NCBI RefSeq assembly: GCF_023744375.2
Contig: NZ_CP146284.1
Span: 310,001 to 374,000 of the forward strand
Source: Parabacteroides sp. AD58
GTDB taxonomy: Bacteria > Bacteroidota > Bacteroidia > Bacteroidales > Tannerellaceae
DNA length: 64,000 bases
Reading direction: 5' to 3'
In this document: in pieces, positions 1 through 8,293 of the stretch
Layout: the number at the start of each line of letters is the position of its first letter
How positions within the stretch are numbered: the stretch's first letter is position 1
Program-made: the position numbers and the translations under genes
Notes under the pieces: generated by a model
What the model saw: the letters and a program-made list of their open reading frames with translations, nothing else
Databases searched by the model: none
Told to the model about the DNA's origin: nothing

Positions 1-312
1 GTTAATGTATGGCATTAGGCTTAGGCCAAGTTTAGTCAATGAATATTCAACCCTTGGGGGTACTTCTCCATAAACAATTCGTTTGATTATACCATCTGTT
101 TCAAGATTTTTTAGGGTATCAGATAATACTTTGGGGGAAATGTCAGGAATAGCTTTCTGAATCTGATTGAAACGCGTACACTCGTTTTCAGACAGAATAC
201 ATAATATAATTACAGGCCATTTTCCTGAAAATCGTGATATGATATTTCTTATTGGACATTCATCCAAGTTCGAATATTTTTTTAGATTTTCTTTTAACTC
301 TATCTTGCTCAT
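1..312 (-). CDS. HxlR-family transcriptional regulator, partial
   Basis: Reading the minus strand from an ATG at 310-312 gives about 104 residues that run off the window start, so the C-terminus is missing. The N-terminus has the conserved Asp-Glu-Cys-Pro-Ile segment (residues 17-21) and a 'FSGKWPVIIL' helix typical of HxlR winged-helix regulators, followed by the winged helix ending in 'PPRVEYSLTKLG'. HxlR proteins usually repress a divergent gene and often sense thiol or redox stress through the N-terminal Cys. Here the divergent neighbour is a cupin gene, with overlapping promoters between them. The family call is firm; the signal sensed is unknown. Confidence 0.82.
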   Translation of the reverse strand, partial: MSKIELKENLKKYSNLDECPIRNIISRFSGKWPVIILCILSENECTRFNQIQKAIPDISPKVLSDTLKNLETDGIIKRIVYGEVPPRVEYSLTKLGLSLMPYIN

Positions 313-384
313 ACTCAAAAAAACTATTCAAAAAGTAACCAGCTTACAATTAAGTAACCTCTTGTTTTATATGTATTTACATAT

Positions 385-430
385 TAACTTTGCACTATCA
401 AAAAGATAGTTATTATCAAATGCAAAGATA
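385..430. promoter_or_regulatory. Divergent promoter pair (HxlR / cupin)
   Basis: A plus-strand box TAACTTTG at 385-392 and a minus-strand box TATCTTTG (read from 430 to 423) both match the Bacteroidetes -7 consensus TAnnTTTG. They point away from each other and overlap in transcribed space, which suits autoregulation of the regulator and control of the cupin gene. The -33 elements are weak, so the boxes are inferred. Confidence 0.5.
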
Positions 431-460
431 CTGTTTAATTTAAATTATCGCAATTATGAG

Positions 461-862
461 TCTATTAAAATTAATGCCGGCGATAAATTCGCCCATGTTT
501 CTGTTGGGAATCTGCAGCACTTTGAAGGGAAACAATTTGTAAAAGAAGCAACTGAGGCCAATTCCTGTGAAATCTCATTTGGCTCTCTCCCTTCAGGAGA
601 ATCTGTTCCGTTCTTCCATACCCATGAGAATAACGAAGAGAACTATATTATTCTTTCCGGTTCAGGGAAGTTTCAGGTAAATGATTCTGTTTTTGATATT
701 TCCGAAGGTTCGGTGGTTCGTGTTTCAACACACTGTGACCGTTGCTTGAAATGTACCTCAGATGCACCAATGCTATATCTCTGTATTCAAGCCAAAGAAA
801 ACAGTCTCGGAGGTTACACATTGGACGATGCAGCCATTACCGAGCGAGTGAGCCTTCTATAG
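461..862 (+). pseudogene. Cupin-domain protein with out-of-frame start codon
   Basis: An open frame ends at TAG 860-862 and encodes a small single-domain cupin: 'FFHTHENNEENYIILSG' is cupin motif 1 (His, His, Glu) and 'EGSVVRVSTHCDR' is motif 2. The only nearby ATG (456) lies in another frame and stops after about 29 codons. The cupin frame has no ATG at its start: the DNA reads ATGAGTCTATT where an in-frame start would need one extra base after the ATG. Loss of one base at the start codon would explain this and would silence the gene; a non-ATG start is the alternative. The divergent HxlR gene is the likely regulator. Confidence 0.65.
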
Positions 863-915
863 GGATGCTAAGTCAGTTTCATTTATTATTTGCTATACTA
901 TGAGCTGATAAAAAT

Positions 916-956
916 AAAAGGGTATTGAACTTATGTCGATACCCTTTTTTATTTTT
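916..956 (+). terminator. Rho-independent terminator after the cupin gene
   Basis: A perfect 10-bp stem (916-925 with 939-948, AAAAGGGTAT and its complement) with a 13-nt loop is followed by a T-rich tail. Confidence 0.82.
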
Positions 957-1019
957 GACTAAAAAAACTAAACTAAGCTAAGCAGAATTTATATATAAGG
1001 TGCAAATTACAGAAGTAAT

Positions 1020-1133
1020 TTACTTGTCTGTTAGAAAGGATTCTTGTTTTAGTTGAGTCAAATCCATTCCACCTTTTTCATGCAGTACGTTCCATACGGC
1101 ATCTGCATGTGTGCCAATCAAACTAATGTCCAT
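1020..1133 (-). pseudogene. Truncated winged-helix (DUF2582-like) protein, 37 aa
   Basis: The minus strand from ATG 1131-1133 encodes 37 residues beginning MDISLIGTHADAVWNVL and ending LTDK before TAA. This matches my recollection of the N-terminal helices of a short Bacteroidetes winged-helix family (about 65-75 residues, DUF2582-like), in which further helices and the wing follow. Here they are missing, so this looks like a truncated remnant that keeps its start and promoter. The family assignment is from memory of the motif pattern. Confidence 0.5.
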
Positions 1134-1159
1134 ATTGAAGATGTATTCTAAAAACGATG

Positions 1160-1241
1160 CAAAGGTAGTGCTTTTCGTGCTGATTTACAAGCAAAAAACG
1201 GGGTTGTTTGATGTTTGTTTGAAGTACATTGCGTATCTTTG
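1160..1241. promoter_or_regulatory. Divergent promoters: winged-helix remnant (-) and HU gene (+)
   Basis: Plus strand: TTTG at 1207-1210 (another at 1214-1217) and TATCTTTG at 1234-1241 form a Bacteroidetes promoter that would start transcription near 1248, just before the HU ATG at 1264. Minus strand: the box TACCTTTG is read from 1167 to 1160, directing the short remnant gene. The plus promoter also decides the HU start, because it lies downstream of the alternative ATG at 1111. Confidence 0.6.
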
Positions 1242-1263
1242 TGCGTTTTTAAAGAATCTAGAA

Positions 1264-1548
1264 ATGACGAAAGCAGAATTATGTAAGAGTATATCCGCAA
1301 AGACCGGATGTGATGCCCAAACCGTACTGGCAGTAGTGGAGAGTTTGATGGTGGAAGTGAAGGAATCGCTGGAAAAGGGAGAGAATGTTTATCTACGTGG
1401 CTTCGGCAGTTTTATTGTGAAGCAGCGTGCGGAAAAGACGGCGCGTAACATCTCCAAGAATACCACCGTGATTGTGCCGGCTCACAACATCCCGGCATTC
1501 AAACCTGCCAAAGAATTTGTGAAGCTGGTGAGCAAACTGGAGGATTAA
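1264..1548 (+). CDS. HU-family DNA-binding protein
   Basis: A 94-residue protein starting MTKAELCKSISAKTG, the usual length and N-terminus of HU/IHF. It carries the beta-arm region ('GFGSFIVKQRAEKTARN') and the 'PAFKPAKEF' end seen across the family. It binds and bends DNA as a dimer and is a nucleoid protein. The open frame extends upstream to 1111, but the promoter at 1207-1241 sits inside that extension, so 1264 is preferred. A terminator follows at once, so the gene is monocistronic. Confidence 0.9.
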   Translation: MTKAELCKSISAKTGCDAQTVLAVVESLMVEVKESLEKGENVYLRGFGSFIVKQRAEKTARNISKNTTVIVPAHNIPAFKPAKEFVKLVSKLED

Positions 1549-1566
1549 TGGCTGTTTGCAAAGGAT

Positions 1567-1613
1567 AACCATAAAAGCGAGTCAGAAAACGGCTCTCTTT
1601 TATGGTTTTTTCT
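1567..1613 (+). terminator. Terminator between HU and AlbA_2 genes
   Basis: Stem AACCATAAAAG (1567-1577) pairs perfectly with 1597-1607, extended inward by GAG/CTC pairs, and is followed by a T run. It lies between convergent genes and may work both ways. Confidence 0.83.
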
Positions 1614-1634
1614 TACATGGGCATTTGCACTACT

Positions 1635-3206
1635 TTATTTCAACAGCTTCCAGTAGCCGGCTTTGGTCGGACCAATATGCTCTACAACATGTTTCAATTC
1701 TTCGATGTCGCGATGAATGGTACGCGCATTGACACCTAACTTGTCTGCCATTTCCTCCATTGTAATCCTCGAATTCTTCCTGATCAACGAGACTATCGCT
1801 TGATGGCGCTTATTCTTTTTAGAATTTTCTTTCTTGTCTGTCGGCTTTTCAAGAGAAATATTCAAATCGTCTTCATCGTTAGTGGAAATGGTTTCTTGGG
1901 ACATTTGTCCGTTTCTTGGGACATTTTCCGCAGTTTCTTGGGACATTTTCTCATTTCTTGGGACATTTTCCACGGTTTCTTGGGACATTTCCATATAGGT
2001 AATGGAAAAGATGAACTGCGAGCCGTTGACGATTTCCACTTTGTAGTCGGGATAGTACAAGGGGGCATAGCGCAAGATATTACGGGTACCGGAGCCCATA
2101 TCTTCCACCCAGGACAACTCATGGAACACGCGCACCAGCAGCGGATTCTTGGTGTAGTTGCTCAATTCCTGCAGTGTGAGTTCGCCTTCGGGAATCTCCG
2201 GAAGCAGACGAGTGGGGTTCTTCGTGATTACCCGGTCTTTGAACACATGATAGAAGCAGGCATAACCTGTACTGAAATCACTGTGTACGCAAAGGTTGGC
2301 CACAATTTCACGGAAGAGGTCCCAGCGCAGGTCTTCCCGTTGGGTAGTCCCTTCTGGCAAGTAGAACTTGTTCGGCAGGTAGCGTTCCGTAAACTGCGTC
2401 AGTCGGTCATAGACCTTGATCAGGTTACAGCGCATGGTGATGCGATCGTCGTACCGACTGGGGAAACGCTTGATGTCATTGTATTCCTCGTAGGTACACA
2501 TGTGAAACAGCGCCTCGAAGCGGTAACGGGGCATATACTCTTCAATGGCTTCTTCCTTGCCAAACAGAATGAGTGCAGCATACTTCAACTTCAGTTTTCC
2601 GGTTTCCCTTTCTTTCTTGGCCAGACGGGTATGAAGCAGTATATCTTCATCTGTCAGCTGCAGCCAGGGATGGTTCGGCTTGATGACTGCCAGGATATTA
2701 CGGCAATACTGGAAAGTATCACTGTCCAGATCTTCCAGTGTCAGTTCTTCTACAATCCTTTCTTCAAAAAGATGCGGATTCTTTCGTTCAAAGAGCGAAA
2801 GCAGCAATTCCGGCTGGTCGGTCACATCAATGTCTGCATCTCCATTGCGGTCCCAGTATTTCCCCTTGTAGCGGTAAACGTATTGTCCGCAAGGAATGTC
2901 CAGATACAGGACCACCTTCCCCTCAACGGTCAGTATTTGCGGTGTGAAGTAGGGACAGGGCAAGAACAAATCCGGATTCTTGATGGCGGTAATGATATTC
3001 CCCTGCAGGGTGGTAGCCTTGTCTGGATTTACTCCGGCAATCTCACCATTATCCTTGACTCCCACCAGAATGTGGCCACCACTATGGTTCAGAAAGGAGC
3101 AGACGGTTTCATACAATGAATCAGAAATCTGTTCATAGCATGTCTTGTATTCTATTTGAACATTCTCTCCAGCTTGGGAGAGCTTGATAAATTGGTCTTC
3201 TCTCAT
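1635..3206 (-). CDS. ATP-binding AlbA_2/Schlafen-type regulator with C-terminal HTH
   Basis: 523 residues. Residues 1-140 form an AlbA_2 domain ('ESLYETVCSFLNHSGGHILVGV' and 'GVNPDK'). A middle part resembles the ATPase-like C-terminal region of this family ('REIVANLCVHSDF', 'WVEDMGSGTRNI'). The last 55 residues are a DeoR/HTH_11-type winged helix ('NSRITMEEMADKLGVNARTIHRDIEEL'). Such proteins are usually cytoplasmic transcription regulators. A low-complexity linker near residues 405-445 is built from repeats of MSQET and ENVPRN (see the repeat feature). A TATCTTTG box read from 3277 to 3270 is a probable promoter. Confidence 0.82.
   Translation of the reverse strand: MREDQFIKLSQAGENVQIEYKTCYEQISDSLYETVCSFLNHSGGHILVGVKDNGEIAGVNPDKATTLQGNIITAIKNPDLFLPCPYFTPQILTVEGKVVLYLDIPCGQYVYRYKGKYWDRNGDADIDVTDQPELLLSLFERKNPHLFEERIVEELTLEDLDSDTFQYCRNILAVIKPNHPWLQLTDEDILLHTRLAKKERETGKLKLKYAALILFGKEEAIEEYMPRYRFEALFHMCTYEEYNDIKRFPSRYDDRITMRCNLIKVYDRLTQFTERYLPNKFYLPEGTTQREDLRWDLFREIVANLCVHSDFSTGYACFYHVFKDRVITKNPTRLLPEIPEGELTLQELSNYTKNPLLVRVFHELSWVEDMGSGTRNILRYAPLYYPDYKVEIVNGSQFIFSITYMEMSQETVENVPRNEKMSQETAENVPRNGQMSQETISTNDEDDLNISLEKPTDKKENSKKNKRHQAIVSLIRKNSRITMEEMADKLGVNARTIHRDIEELKHVVEHIGPTKAGYWKLLK
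1892..1988 (-). repeat. Five copies of a 13-bp word read in two alternating frames
   Basis: The word TTTCTTGGGACAT (plus strand) starts at 1892, 1912, 1934, 1954 and 1976, with spacings 20, 22, 20, 22, about two helical turns each. Within the minus-strand gene the complement is read alternately as Met-Ser-Gln-Glu and as Asn-Val-Pro-Arg-Asn. The protein repeat is therefore 14 residues (42 bp), while the DNA repeat is about 21 bp. Confidence 0.9.
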
Positions 3207-3269
3207 GAGGTTCGGTAACTTGTTTACAGATATATATATTGCATGGTCCTATCATTGAGGCCCAAGATA

Positions 3270-3277
3270 CAAAGATA
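3270..3277 (-). promoter_or_regulatory. -7 promoter box for the AlbA_2 regulator gene
   Basis: CAAAGATA on the plus strand reads TATCTTTG on the minus strand, matching TAnnTTTG, about 60 bases upstream of the ATG at 3206. No clear -33 TTTG was seen. Confidence 0.5.
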
Positions 3278-3344
3278 ATTCTATTCCCTGAATCTTCGAA
3301 ATAAAACGGTCTTTATATCATGGGGGTTAATCCTATCAGTTATC

Positions 3345-6300
3345 TTATATCTCGGAATCATCTTCACTGTTTTCCGTAATCACTTCCGTTTCCAGATCCA
3401 GTCCGAACATCTCCTTGAGTTGCAGGTAGTCGAAGCAAAGCGCTTTGGGGCGGTTCACCTTCGGACTCTGGATAACCTTTCCGTCTTTCACAACCGTCAC
3501 GCAATCCGGGTTACCACTGGGCAGCAGGATGTAGAAGCGGTCCTGCTTGGTGCCCAGAAAGGCCGGATGGGATTTGAGGTATGACAGAACGGTGGACCAG
3601 GACGAACGGTTGGCCGTGATGTTCTGGGTGGAGTTCCGGCTGCTGAACAGCGAAGAGATGGCTGCCATGTTCAGGTAGAGTATCGGACGGGCTTCCATGA
3701 ACTCCATATCTTCCTTGACATTCATCGGACGGAACTTCTTGAGATAGCGGATGTTGAAGTGTACTTTTTCTGTACACTTTCCGATGGACTGCCAGCCCTG
3801 GAGCATGTTCCAGAAGTCGGCCACTTCGGAACTTTCCTGGGCCAGTTCGTTCTGGTTGCGCATGCCGTTGACCGTGGTTTCCAGCATCTGGGCGTAACTA
3901 AAGGGAAGATGCAAGGCGGATTCCAGCGTGCGCAGTGTGGCCAACGGAATAATCCAGTTTCCGAAGATACGGTCATGGATGCCTTCCTGTTCCATCTGGA
4001 TGGCAAGTTCCCGCTTGGTGAGGGAATACATGTCGGGAAAGTTCTTCTCAAACAGCTCCCGATGTTTCAGAATGTCGAGGGTCAAGTGGGTCAGGCCCAG
4101 GTTGCAGATGGACTGCAGTTCCTCGTAATGCTTTTTCTCCAGGACGCTGAACGAGGTCTTGGTGTAAGCCAGGAAAAGAACACGGGTATAGAGCGCCATA
4201 TCCTGCGTCGGCTTTTCCTGCCCGCAGATGACGACTCCCGTGCTGACGATGGTCTGAGAGGCCATGCCGTCCGTGTTGGTGTTCTTCTTGGTCTGGCCGC
4301 CACCGCCCCAAAGACCTTTGAGGAAAGCAATCTTGCGCACATCGAGGTCGTTCTTGTATTCGTCAAAAACAACCAGGGTGTTGACCGCCTGCGATACCCG
4401 GTCGTTCATGGCCGGAACGGAGGCCACACCCATGTTGGGCGGTTCCACGTCATGGAGGAAGAAGGCCTGCAGGCTGGTGGCCAGCGTGGTCTTACCGGTA
4501 CCTTTCTCACCGAACAGGTTCAGGATGGGGAAATGCCGGGTGCGTTTATAGACCACGTCCCGGAAGAGGGTGGCAATTAGGTAGCCGAAAGCGATGCGGG
4601 AATTGTTGCCAAAGACTTCCGTCAGCTTTTCCACGAAAGAGCGGAGAAGCACGCCGTTGCTCTTTCGGTGCACCATCAGTCGTTCAAATTGGTAGATTTC
4701 CGCATTGTCCCGGTAGATTTTAGAAGTGGCGGGAATGTAATAGGCATGGTGGCTGTCATCCTGGATGATGCCCATTTCGTCGGCTTCATGAAAGACACCG
4801 TGCTGAAAGATGCCGTTGCCGAACGCAAAGAACTCCTTGCTCTCGTTCCATCCGAGCTTGCGGATTCGCTCGGCCGTCTGGGTGCGGGCATACAGGAACT
4901 CCTTGACGTTGTTGAGTTTGTCTATCTTGCCCAGCCATACGTAATTGCCGACCGAACCTATCTTCTGCTGGAAGTTGGAGATGGAGCACATTTCGGATTC
5001 TTTCAACTCGATGATGCAGCTGTCCCGAAAGGAATTGAACAGCCGGAACAGGCGGACACCGTTGCATTCGTCATGGATGTGGAACAGGGGTTCCATCCGA
5101 AAGTTGGAAAGGCGGATGGGGTCTTCATCATCCTTGCCCAGGCAATAGTAGCAGTTGTTGCGGACAAACAGGTTGAGCTGCCGGAGTGCATCGGTCTCTT
5201 CCTGCTGTTTGTCCATCATGGTCGGCTGCTTGGCCCTCTTGGCCTGGTTGCGGGCCTGTGTCACGGCATCCTTCCACAGGCGGGCTTTGCCGTAAATCTT
5301 ACTCAGCTGCTCGATGCACTGCTCATATACGAACTGGTCCTTTACATAACGCAACAAGTCCGCAATCTGATTGACGCAATTGATTTCCCTGAGCAGTGAA
5401 CTGGCCGTGGCAAACTGCTTCTCTGCCAGCCAGACGATAAAATGCTTTTCCCTCAGGTTGCGGTAGATTTCTTCGCTCAGAATGTAGCTGTCTGCATCAT
5501 TCTTGACAAGCACTTCCCGTTGAGCATCTTTTGGAATAGCCCCTTCGTACTTTTCCTGCAGTTCTTCTTCCGTCAGTTCCCGGGTACCGAAGGGCAATTC
5601 CTTGACTGTGGCATGGAATCCTTTTCGGATGGCCAGTGTGCCGCATTCCATCACAGCCTTGAATCCGGGACCATATTGGCCTTCCGGAGCCACATCAGAG
5701 TCAGGAATGAAACAGAGGGAGGACTTGTAGCGCTTGAGCAGGTTCAGCTGGTTCTCGTTCCAGCTGGTACCCAAAGAGGCCACCGTGTTCTCCAGACCGA
5801 TGGATTGCAAGCGCAACGCATCAGGAGCGCCTTCCACGATGATGAAATTCTCTGCATCCCTCAATCGAAAGGCGCGGTCGATGCCAAACAGGGTTTCTCC
5901 CTTGGTGTAGAGCACGCTGGTGGCGGAATTGATGTACTTGGGGGCATTCGGATTGGCACCGATGTAACGGGCCGTATAGGCAATGATGCGTCCCCACCGG
6001 TTCCGTATCGGAATCATGATCCGTTCGCGGAACATGGAGTAACTGGTGCCGTCCTCCTTCCGTTTGAGCATGCCCAGTTCAAACAGCAGTTCCTCTTTCA
6101 ATCCTTTCTGCTGACAGAAATCGCGGAAGGCGTTGCTGTCTTTCGGGGCATATCCTAATCCGGCCTCTGAGCAAAAGTCTTCCGGCCAGCGGTTGTAGGC
6201 ATAACACCGGGCATTCCGTGAATCCTCCGTAGTTGCCAGACGAAGGCTGTCCACAAAGAAGGTCTGGAGTATATCCAGTGTAGCCAGAAGGGATTCCTTG

Positions 6301-6635
6301 TGTTTCTGTTCGGCTACGGCTTCCCCGCTTTGTTCCTCTTCCTTTTCATAATCTACCGGGATTCCGTGCTGCTTGGCCAGAAAATGCACCGCATCGGTGA
6401 AGGAGAGGTTTTCTTTCTCCATGATAAACCGGATGCCATCGCCTCCCCGGTTGCAGCCGAAGCAGTGGTACAGGTTCTTGGACAGATTCAACGAGAATGA
6501 AGGGGTTTTCTCCGAATGGAACGGACATAGCCCTTTCATGTTGAGTCTGCCGTCACGCGATAGCTTCACGTACGGCTCTACAATGGACTCGATGGGCAAT
6601 TCCCTGACTTTATCAAGTGTGCCTTCGCTAATCAT
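3345..6635 (-). CDS. Primase-helicase: CHC2 zinc finger, toprim, C-terminal AAA ATPase
   Basis: 1096 residues, much longer than a plain DnaG. The N-terminus is a CHC2 zinc-binding primase domain (Cys-Pro-Phe-His near residue 37, Cys-Phe-Gly-Cys near 58). A toprim core follows ('VEGAPDALRLQ' near 265, 'FIPDSDVAPEG' near 315). The C-terminal half has a Walker A motif ('GEKGTGKTT' near 708) and a Walker B-like motif ('VVFDEYKND' near 757), as in phage or plasmid helicases. It probably primes and unwinds DNA for replication of a mobile element. The start overlaps the stop of the upstream HTH gene (ATGA at 6632-6635), so the two are translationally coupled. Confidence 0.85.
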   Translation of the reverse strand: MISEGTLDKVRELPIESIVEPYVKLSRDGRLNMKGLCPFHSEKTPSFSLNLSKNLYHCFGCNRGGDGIRFIMEKENLSFTDAVHFLAKQHGIPVDYEKEEEQSGEAVAEQKHKESLLATLDILQTFFVDSLRLATTEDSRNARCYAYNRWPEDFCSEAGLGYAPKDSNAFRDFCQQKGLKEELLFELGMLKRKEDGTSYSMFRERIMIPIRNRWGRIIAYTARYIGANPNAPKYINSATSVLYTKGETLFGIDRAFRLRDAENFIIVEGAPDALRLQSIGLENTVASLGTSWNENQLNLLKRYKSSLCFIPDSDVAPEGQYGPGFKAVMECGTLAIRKGFHATVKELPFGTRELTEEELQEKYEGAIPKDAQREVLVKNDADSYILSEEIYRNLREKHFIVWLAEKQFATASSLLREINCVNQIADLLRYVKDQFVYEQCIEQLSKIYGKARLWKDAVTQARNQAKRAKQPTMMDKQQEETDALRQLNLFVRNNCYYCLGKDDEDPIRLSNFRMEPLFHIHDECNGVRLFRLFNSFRDSCIIELKESEMCSISNFQQKIGSVGNYVWLGKIDKLNNVKEFLYARTQTAERIRKLGWNESKEFFAFGNGIFQHGVFHEADEMGIIQDDSHHAYYIPATSKIYRDNAEIYQFERLMVHRKSNGVLLRSFVEKLTEVFGNNSRIAFGYLIATLFRDVVYKRTRHFPILNLFGEKGTGKTTLATSLQAFFLHDVEPPNMGVASVPAMNDRVSQAVNTLVVFDEYKNDLDVRKIAFLKGLWGGGGQTKKNTNTDGMASQTIVSTGVVICGQEKPTQDMALYTRVLFLAYTKTSFSVLEKKHYEELQSICNLGLTHLTLDILKHRELFEKNFPDMYSLTKRELAIQMEQEGIHDRIFGNWIIPLATLRTLESALHLPFSYAQMLETTVNGMRNQNELAQESSEVADFWNMLQGWQSIGKCTEKVHFNIRYLKKFRPMNVKEDMEFMEARPILYLNMAAISSLFSSRNSTQNITANRSSWSTVLSYLKSHPAFLGTKQDRFYILLPSGNPDCVTVVKDGKVIQSPKVNRPKALCFDYLQLKEMFGLDLETEVITENSEDDSEI

Positions 6636-6835
6636 AGCATGCGGAGTTTGAACCAGCAGTCCAGAATGGATTGCCCAGTGTATTTCAGACGATGGGGATT
6701 GTCCGGATTGATGGGCTGTATGTGGCCGTTCATCCGGTATTTACGGAGCGTTTTGTAGCTGACCTCCAAGGCAGCACAAGTCCTTTTGACGGTATAGACA
6801 CCATGAGGGTCTACTGATGGCTTTGTCTCATTCAT
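6632..6835 (-). CDS. Small MerR/excisionase-type HTH protein
   Basis: About 67 residues from ATG 6833-6835 (MNETKPSVDPHGVYTVKRT). The core 'YTVKRTCAALEVSYKTLRKYRMNGHI' is a MerR/HTH_17-type helix-turn-helix with a short wing, as in recombination directionality factors and plasmid replication activators. It overlaps the primase-helicase start by 4 bp, so it probably belongs to the same replication or mobilisation unit. An upstream in-frame ATG at 6874 would add 13 residues; the later start is preferred because the homologous fold begins there. Confidence 0.72.
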   Translation of the reverse strand: MNETKPSVDPHGVYTVKRTCAALEVSYKTLRKYRMNGHIQPINPDNPHRLKYTGQSILDCWFKLRML

Positions 6836-7061
6836 TTTTCTTAAAAAACGAGGAGAATACCTACAACATGGCAATCAGATGATAGAATTTCATGGCTATT
6901 TCTCTTACTTTCTCATGTCTTTTGGCAGTCTCTTGTACCTACTAATCTATTTCTATGTTCCGTAAGACTACAACTATACTGATGGAACAAAAAAGGTTTA
7001 TGTATAGTTCAGTTTGATTGCATTGATAACCTTTTCCCTCTTTGTTGATGCTGTTTAGTTC

Positions 7062-7385
7062 TTATTTTGTATGCTTTACCGTCTTTTTAATACTGGTAAT
7101 GGATGAAAGAGGCGGGCTTTCAAAGTAATCCTGGGTGGTCTTCTGCAGCATACGAAGGTCGGCGGTCTTGTATTCTACCTTCCCCGGACGCTTGTAGCAT
7201 ACCACCTTTCCCTGACGTCTCCATCGATCTACGTTTCGTCTTCCAAAGAGCTTGTAGGCCTTTCTCTGACTGATGAATTCAGGGTCGTCGTGCGTGTCTT
7301 TTAGCGCCTGAACTAGTTTGTTAACCAGGTCATTCAGAAACACATCGTAAGGGACTTCGTGGTCTATAAATTGTATCGAAAACAT
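7062..7385 (-). CDS. Hypothetical HTH protein, 107 aa
   Basis: The N-terminal 35 residues resemble a short helical lead ('DVFLNDLVNKLVQALKD'). The rest carries an HTH_17-like core ('ISQRKAYKLFGRRNVDRWRRQGKV') in which a short helix is followed by a basic recognition helix. Small proteins of this layout are common next to Bacteroidetes primase and excisionase genes. It lies 18 bp from the next minus-strand gene, so they are probably cotranscribed. A DNA-binding role is inferred only from the motif. Confidence 0.6.
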   Translation of the reverse strand: MFSIQFIDHEVPYDVFLNDLVNKLVQALKDTHDDPEFISQRKAYKLFGRRNVDRWRRQGKVVCYKRPGKVEYKTADLRMLQKTTQDYFESPPLSSITSIKKTVKHTK

Positions 7386-7403
7386 AATTTTGATAGTTTG
7401 GTT

Positions 7404-7595
7404 CTATAATATGCGTTTCACCTTGATGATGTGGTTTATCCGATCGGTCTTGGTGGTGTATTGACGACTCATGATGGCGCCCAGTTCGGATGCCTGAGTT
7501 CGTACACTTTTTAGTTTCTCAATGGGGAAGGAGATTTCGTCACCTACGTTAAGAGCGATGAGCGACGGACGGATTTTTGCCGAAATTTCTACCAT
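7404..7595 (-). CDS. Hypothetical small basic protein, 63 aa
   Basis: Begins MVEISAKIRPSLIALNVGDE and ends in a basic stretch ('TTKTDRINHIIKVKRIL'). No family is recognised. It is the first gene of the minus-strand run that leads to the primase-helicase, and is divergent from the XRE regulator at 7740. Length, position and coding context support a real gene; its role is unknown. Confidence 0.55.
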   Translation of the reverse strand: MVEISAKIRPSLIALNVGDEISFPIEKLKSVRTQASELGAIMSRQYTTKTDRINHIIKVKRIL

Positions 7596-7623
7596 AAATC
7601 TTGATTATTTAATGATTAATGAT

Positions 7624-7631
7624 TAACTTTG
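7624..7631 (+). promoter_or_regulatory. Possible -7 box for the XRE regulator
   Basis: TAACTTTG matches TAnnTTTG and lies about 110 bases upstream of the ATG at 7740. It follows an AT-rich stretch with a tandem TAATGAT word. No -33 element is clear, so this is tentative. Confidence 0.35.
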
Positions 7632-7739
7632 CACTCAAATAATGAGAGCTTTATGCTCGCAAAATAACAAAATAGTGTTTATATAGCCAATATTTGAATG
7701 ATATTATTTTGATTGAAGCTTAAAATTTAACTATAGACC

Positions 7740-8195
7740 ATGGAAGTTGCAGTAAAAAGTGTGCATATAGGCGAGGCAATAGAGAAACGCCGGCTGGAAC
7801 TTGACATCAGTAAGTCCGAACTCGGACGTAGAATTGGTGTCTCCCAGCAGCATGTCAACAGAATATTGAAAAGAGATACGATGGAGAGTAAGAAGCTGGT
7901 AGACCTATGTCATGCCCTGGACTTTAACTTTTTCACTTTGTTCTGTGAAGTGCCCCCTCAGATCTCGGCTTATCTCGCTGCCGTAACGCTTCATGGTGAT
8001 GCCAACAATTTTATAGGTGATGCGCAGTTAATCGCTGAGCTGACCGCAGAGCGAGCTAAGGCTGCACAAGCAGAAGAGCGAGTAGCGGAATTGACCGAGA
8101 AAGTGGAAATGCAAAAAGAGTATATAGAATCCTTAAAGAATAATTTAGAGGATAAGAATGCTATCATTGAGCTTTTGCGCAAAGGCCAACAATGA
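7740..8195 (+). CDS. XRE-type regulator with C-terminal coiled coil
   Basis: 151 residues. Residues 8-65 form an HTH_XRE domain ('KSELGRRIGVSQQHVNRILKRDTMESKKLVDLCHALD'). After a short linker, residues 95-148 are a long heptad-rich helix ('AERAKAAQAEERVAELTEKV'), which would dimerise or oligomerise the protein. It is divergent from the small minus-strand DNA-binding genes and so probably controls them. It is followed by a frameshifted small reading frame and a terminator. Confidence 0.8.
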   Translation: MEVAVKSVHIGEAIEKRRLELDISKSELGRRIGVSQQHVNRILKRDTMESKKLVDLCHALDFNFFTLFCEVPPQISAYLAAVTLHGDANNFIGDAQLIAELTAERAKAAQAEERVAELTEKVEMQKEYIESLKNNLEDKNAIIELLRKGQQ

Positions 8196-8293
8196 TGCTA
8201 CCTTATTTTATAATAGTGGTATTTTACATGTTGTTTTAGACTTGGTTTGCTTTTAAGTTGAACCAGTCTCGGTAATTTACTGATAATCATAAT

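Noticed and set aside
1800..3119. 439-codon plus-strand frame opposite the AlbA_2 gene.
   Set aside because: Antisense shadow of a gene with clear AlbA_2 and HTH domains.
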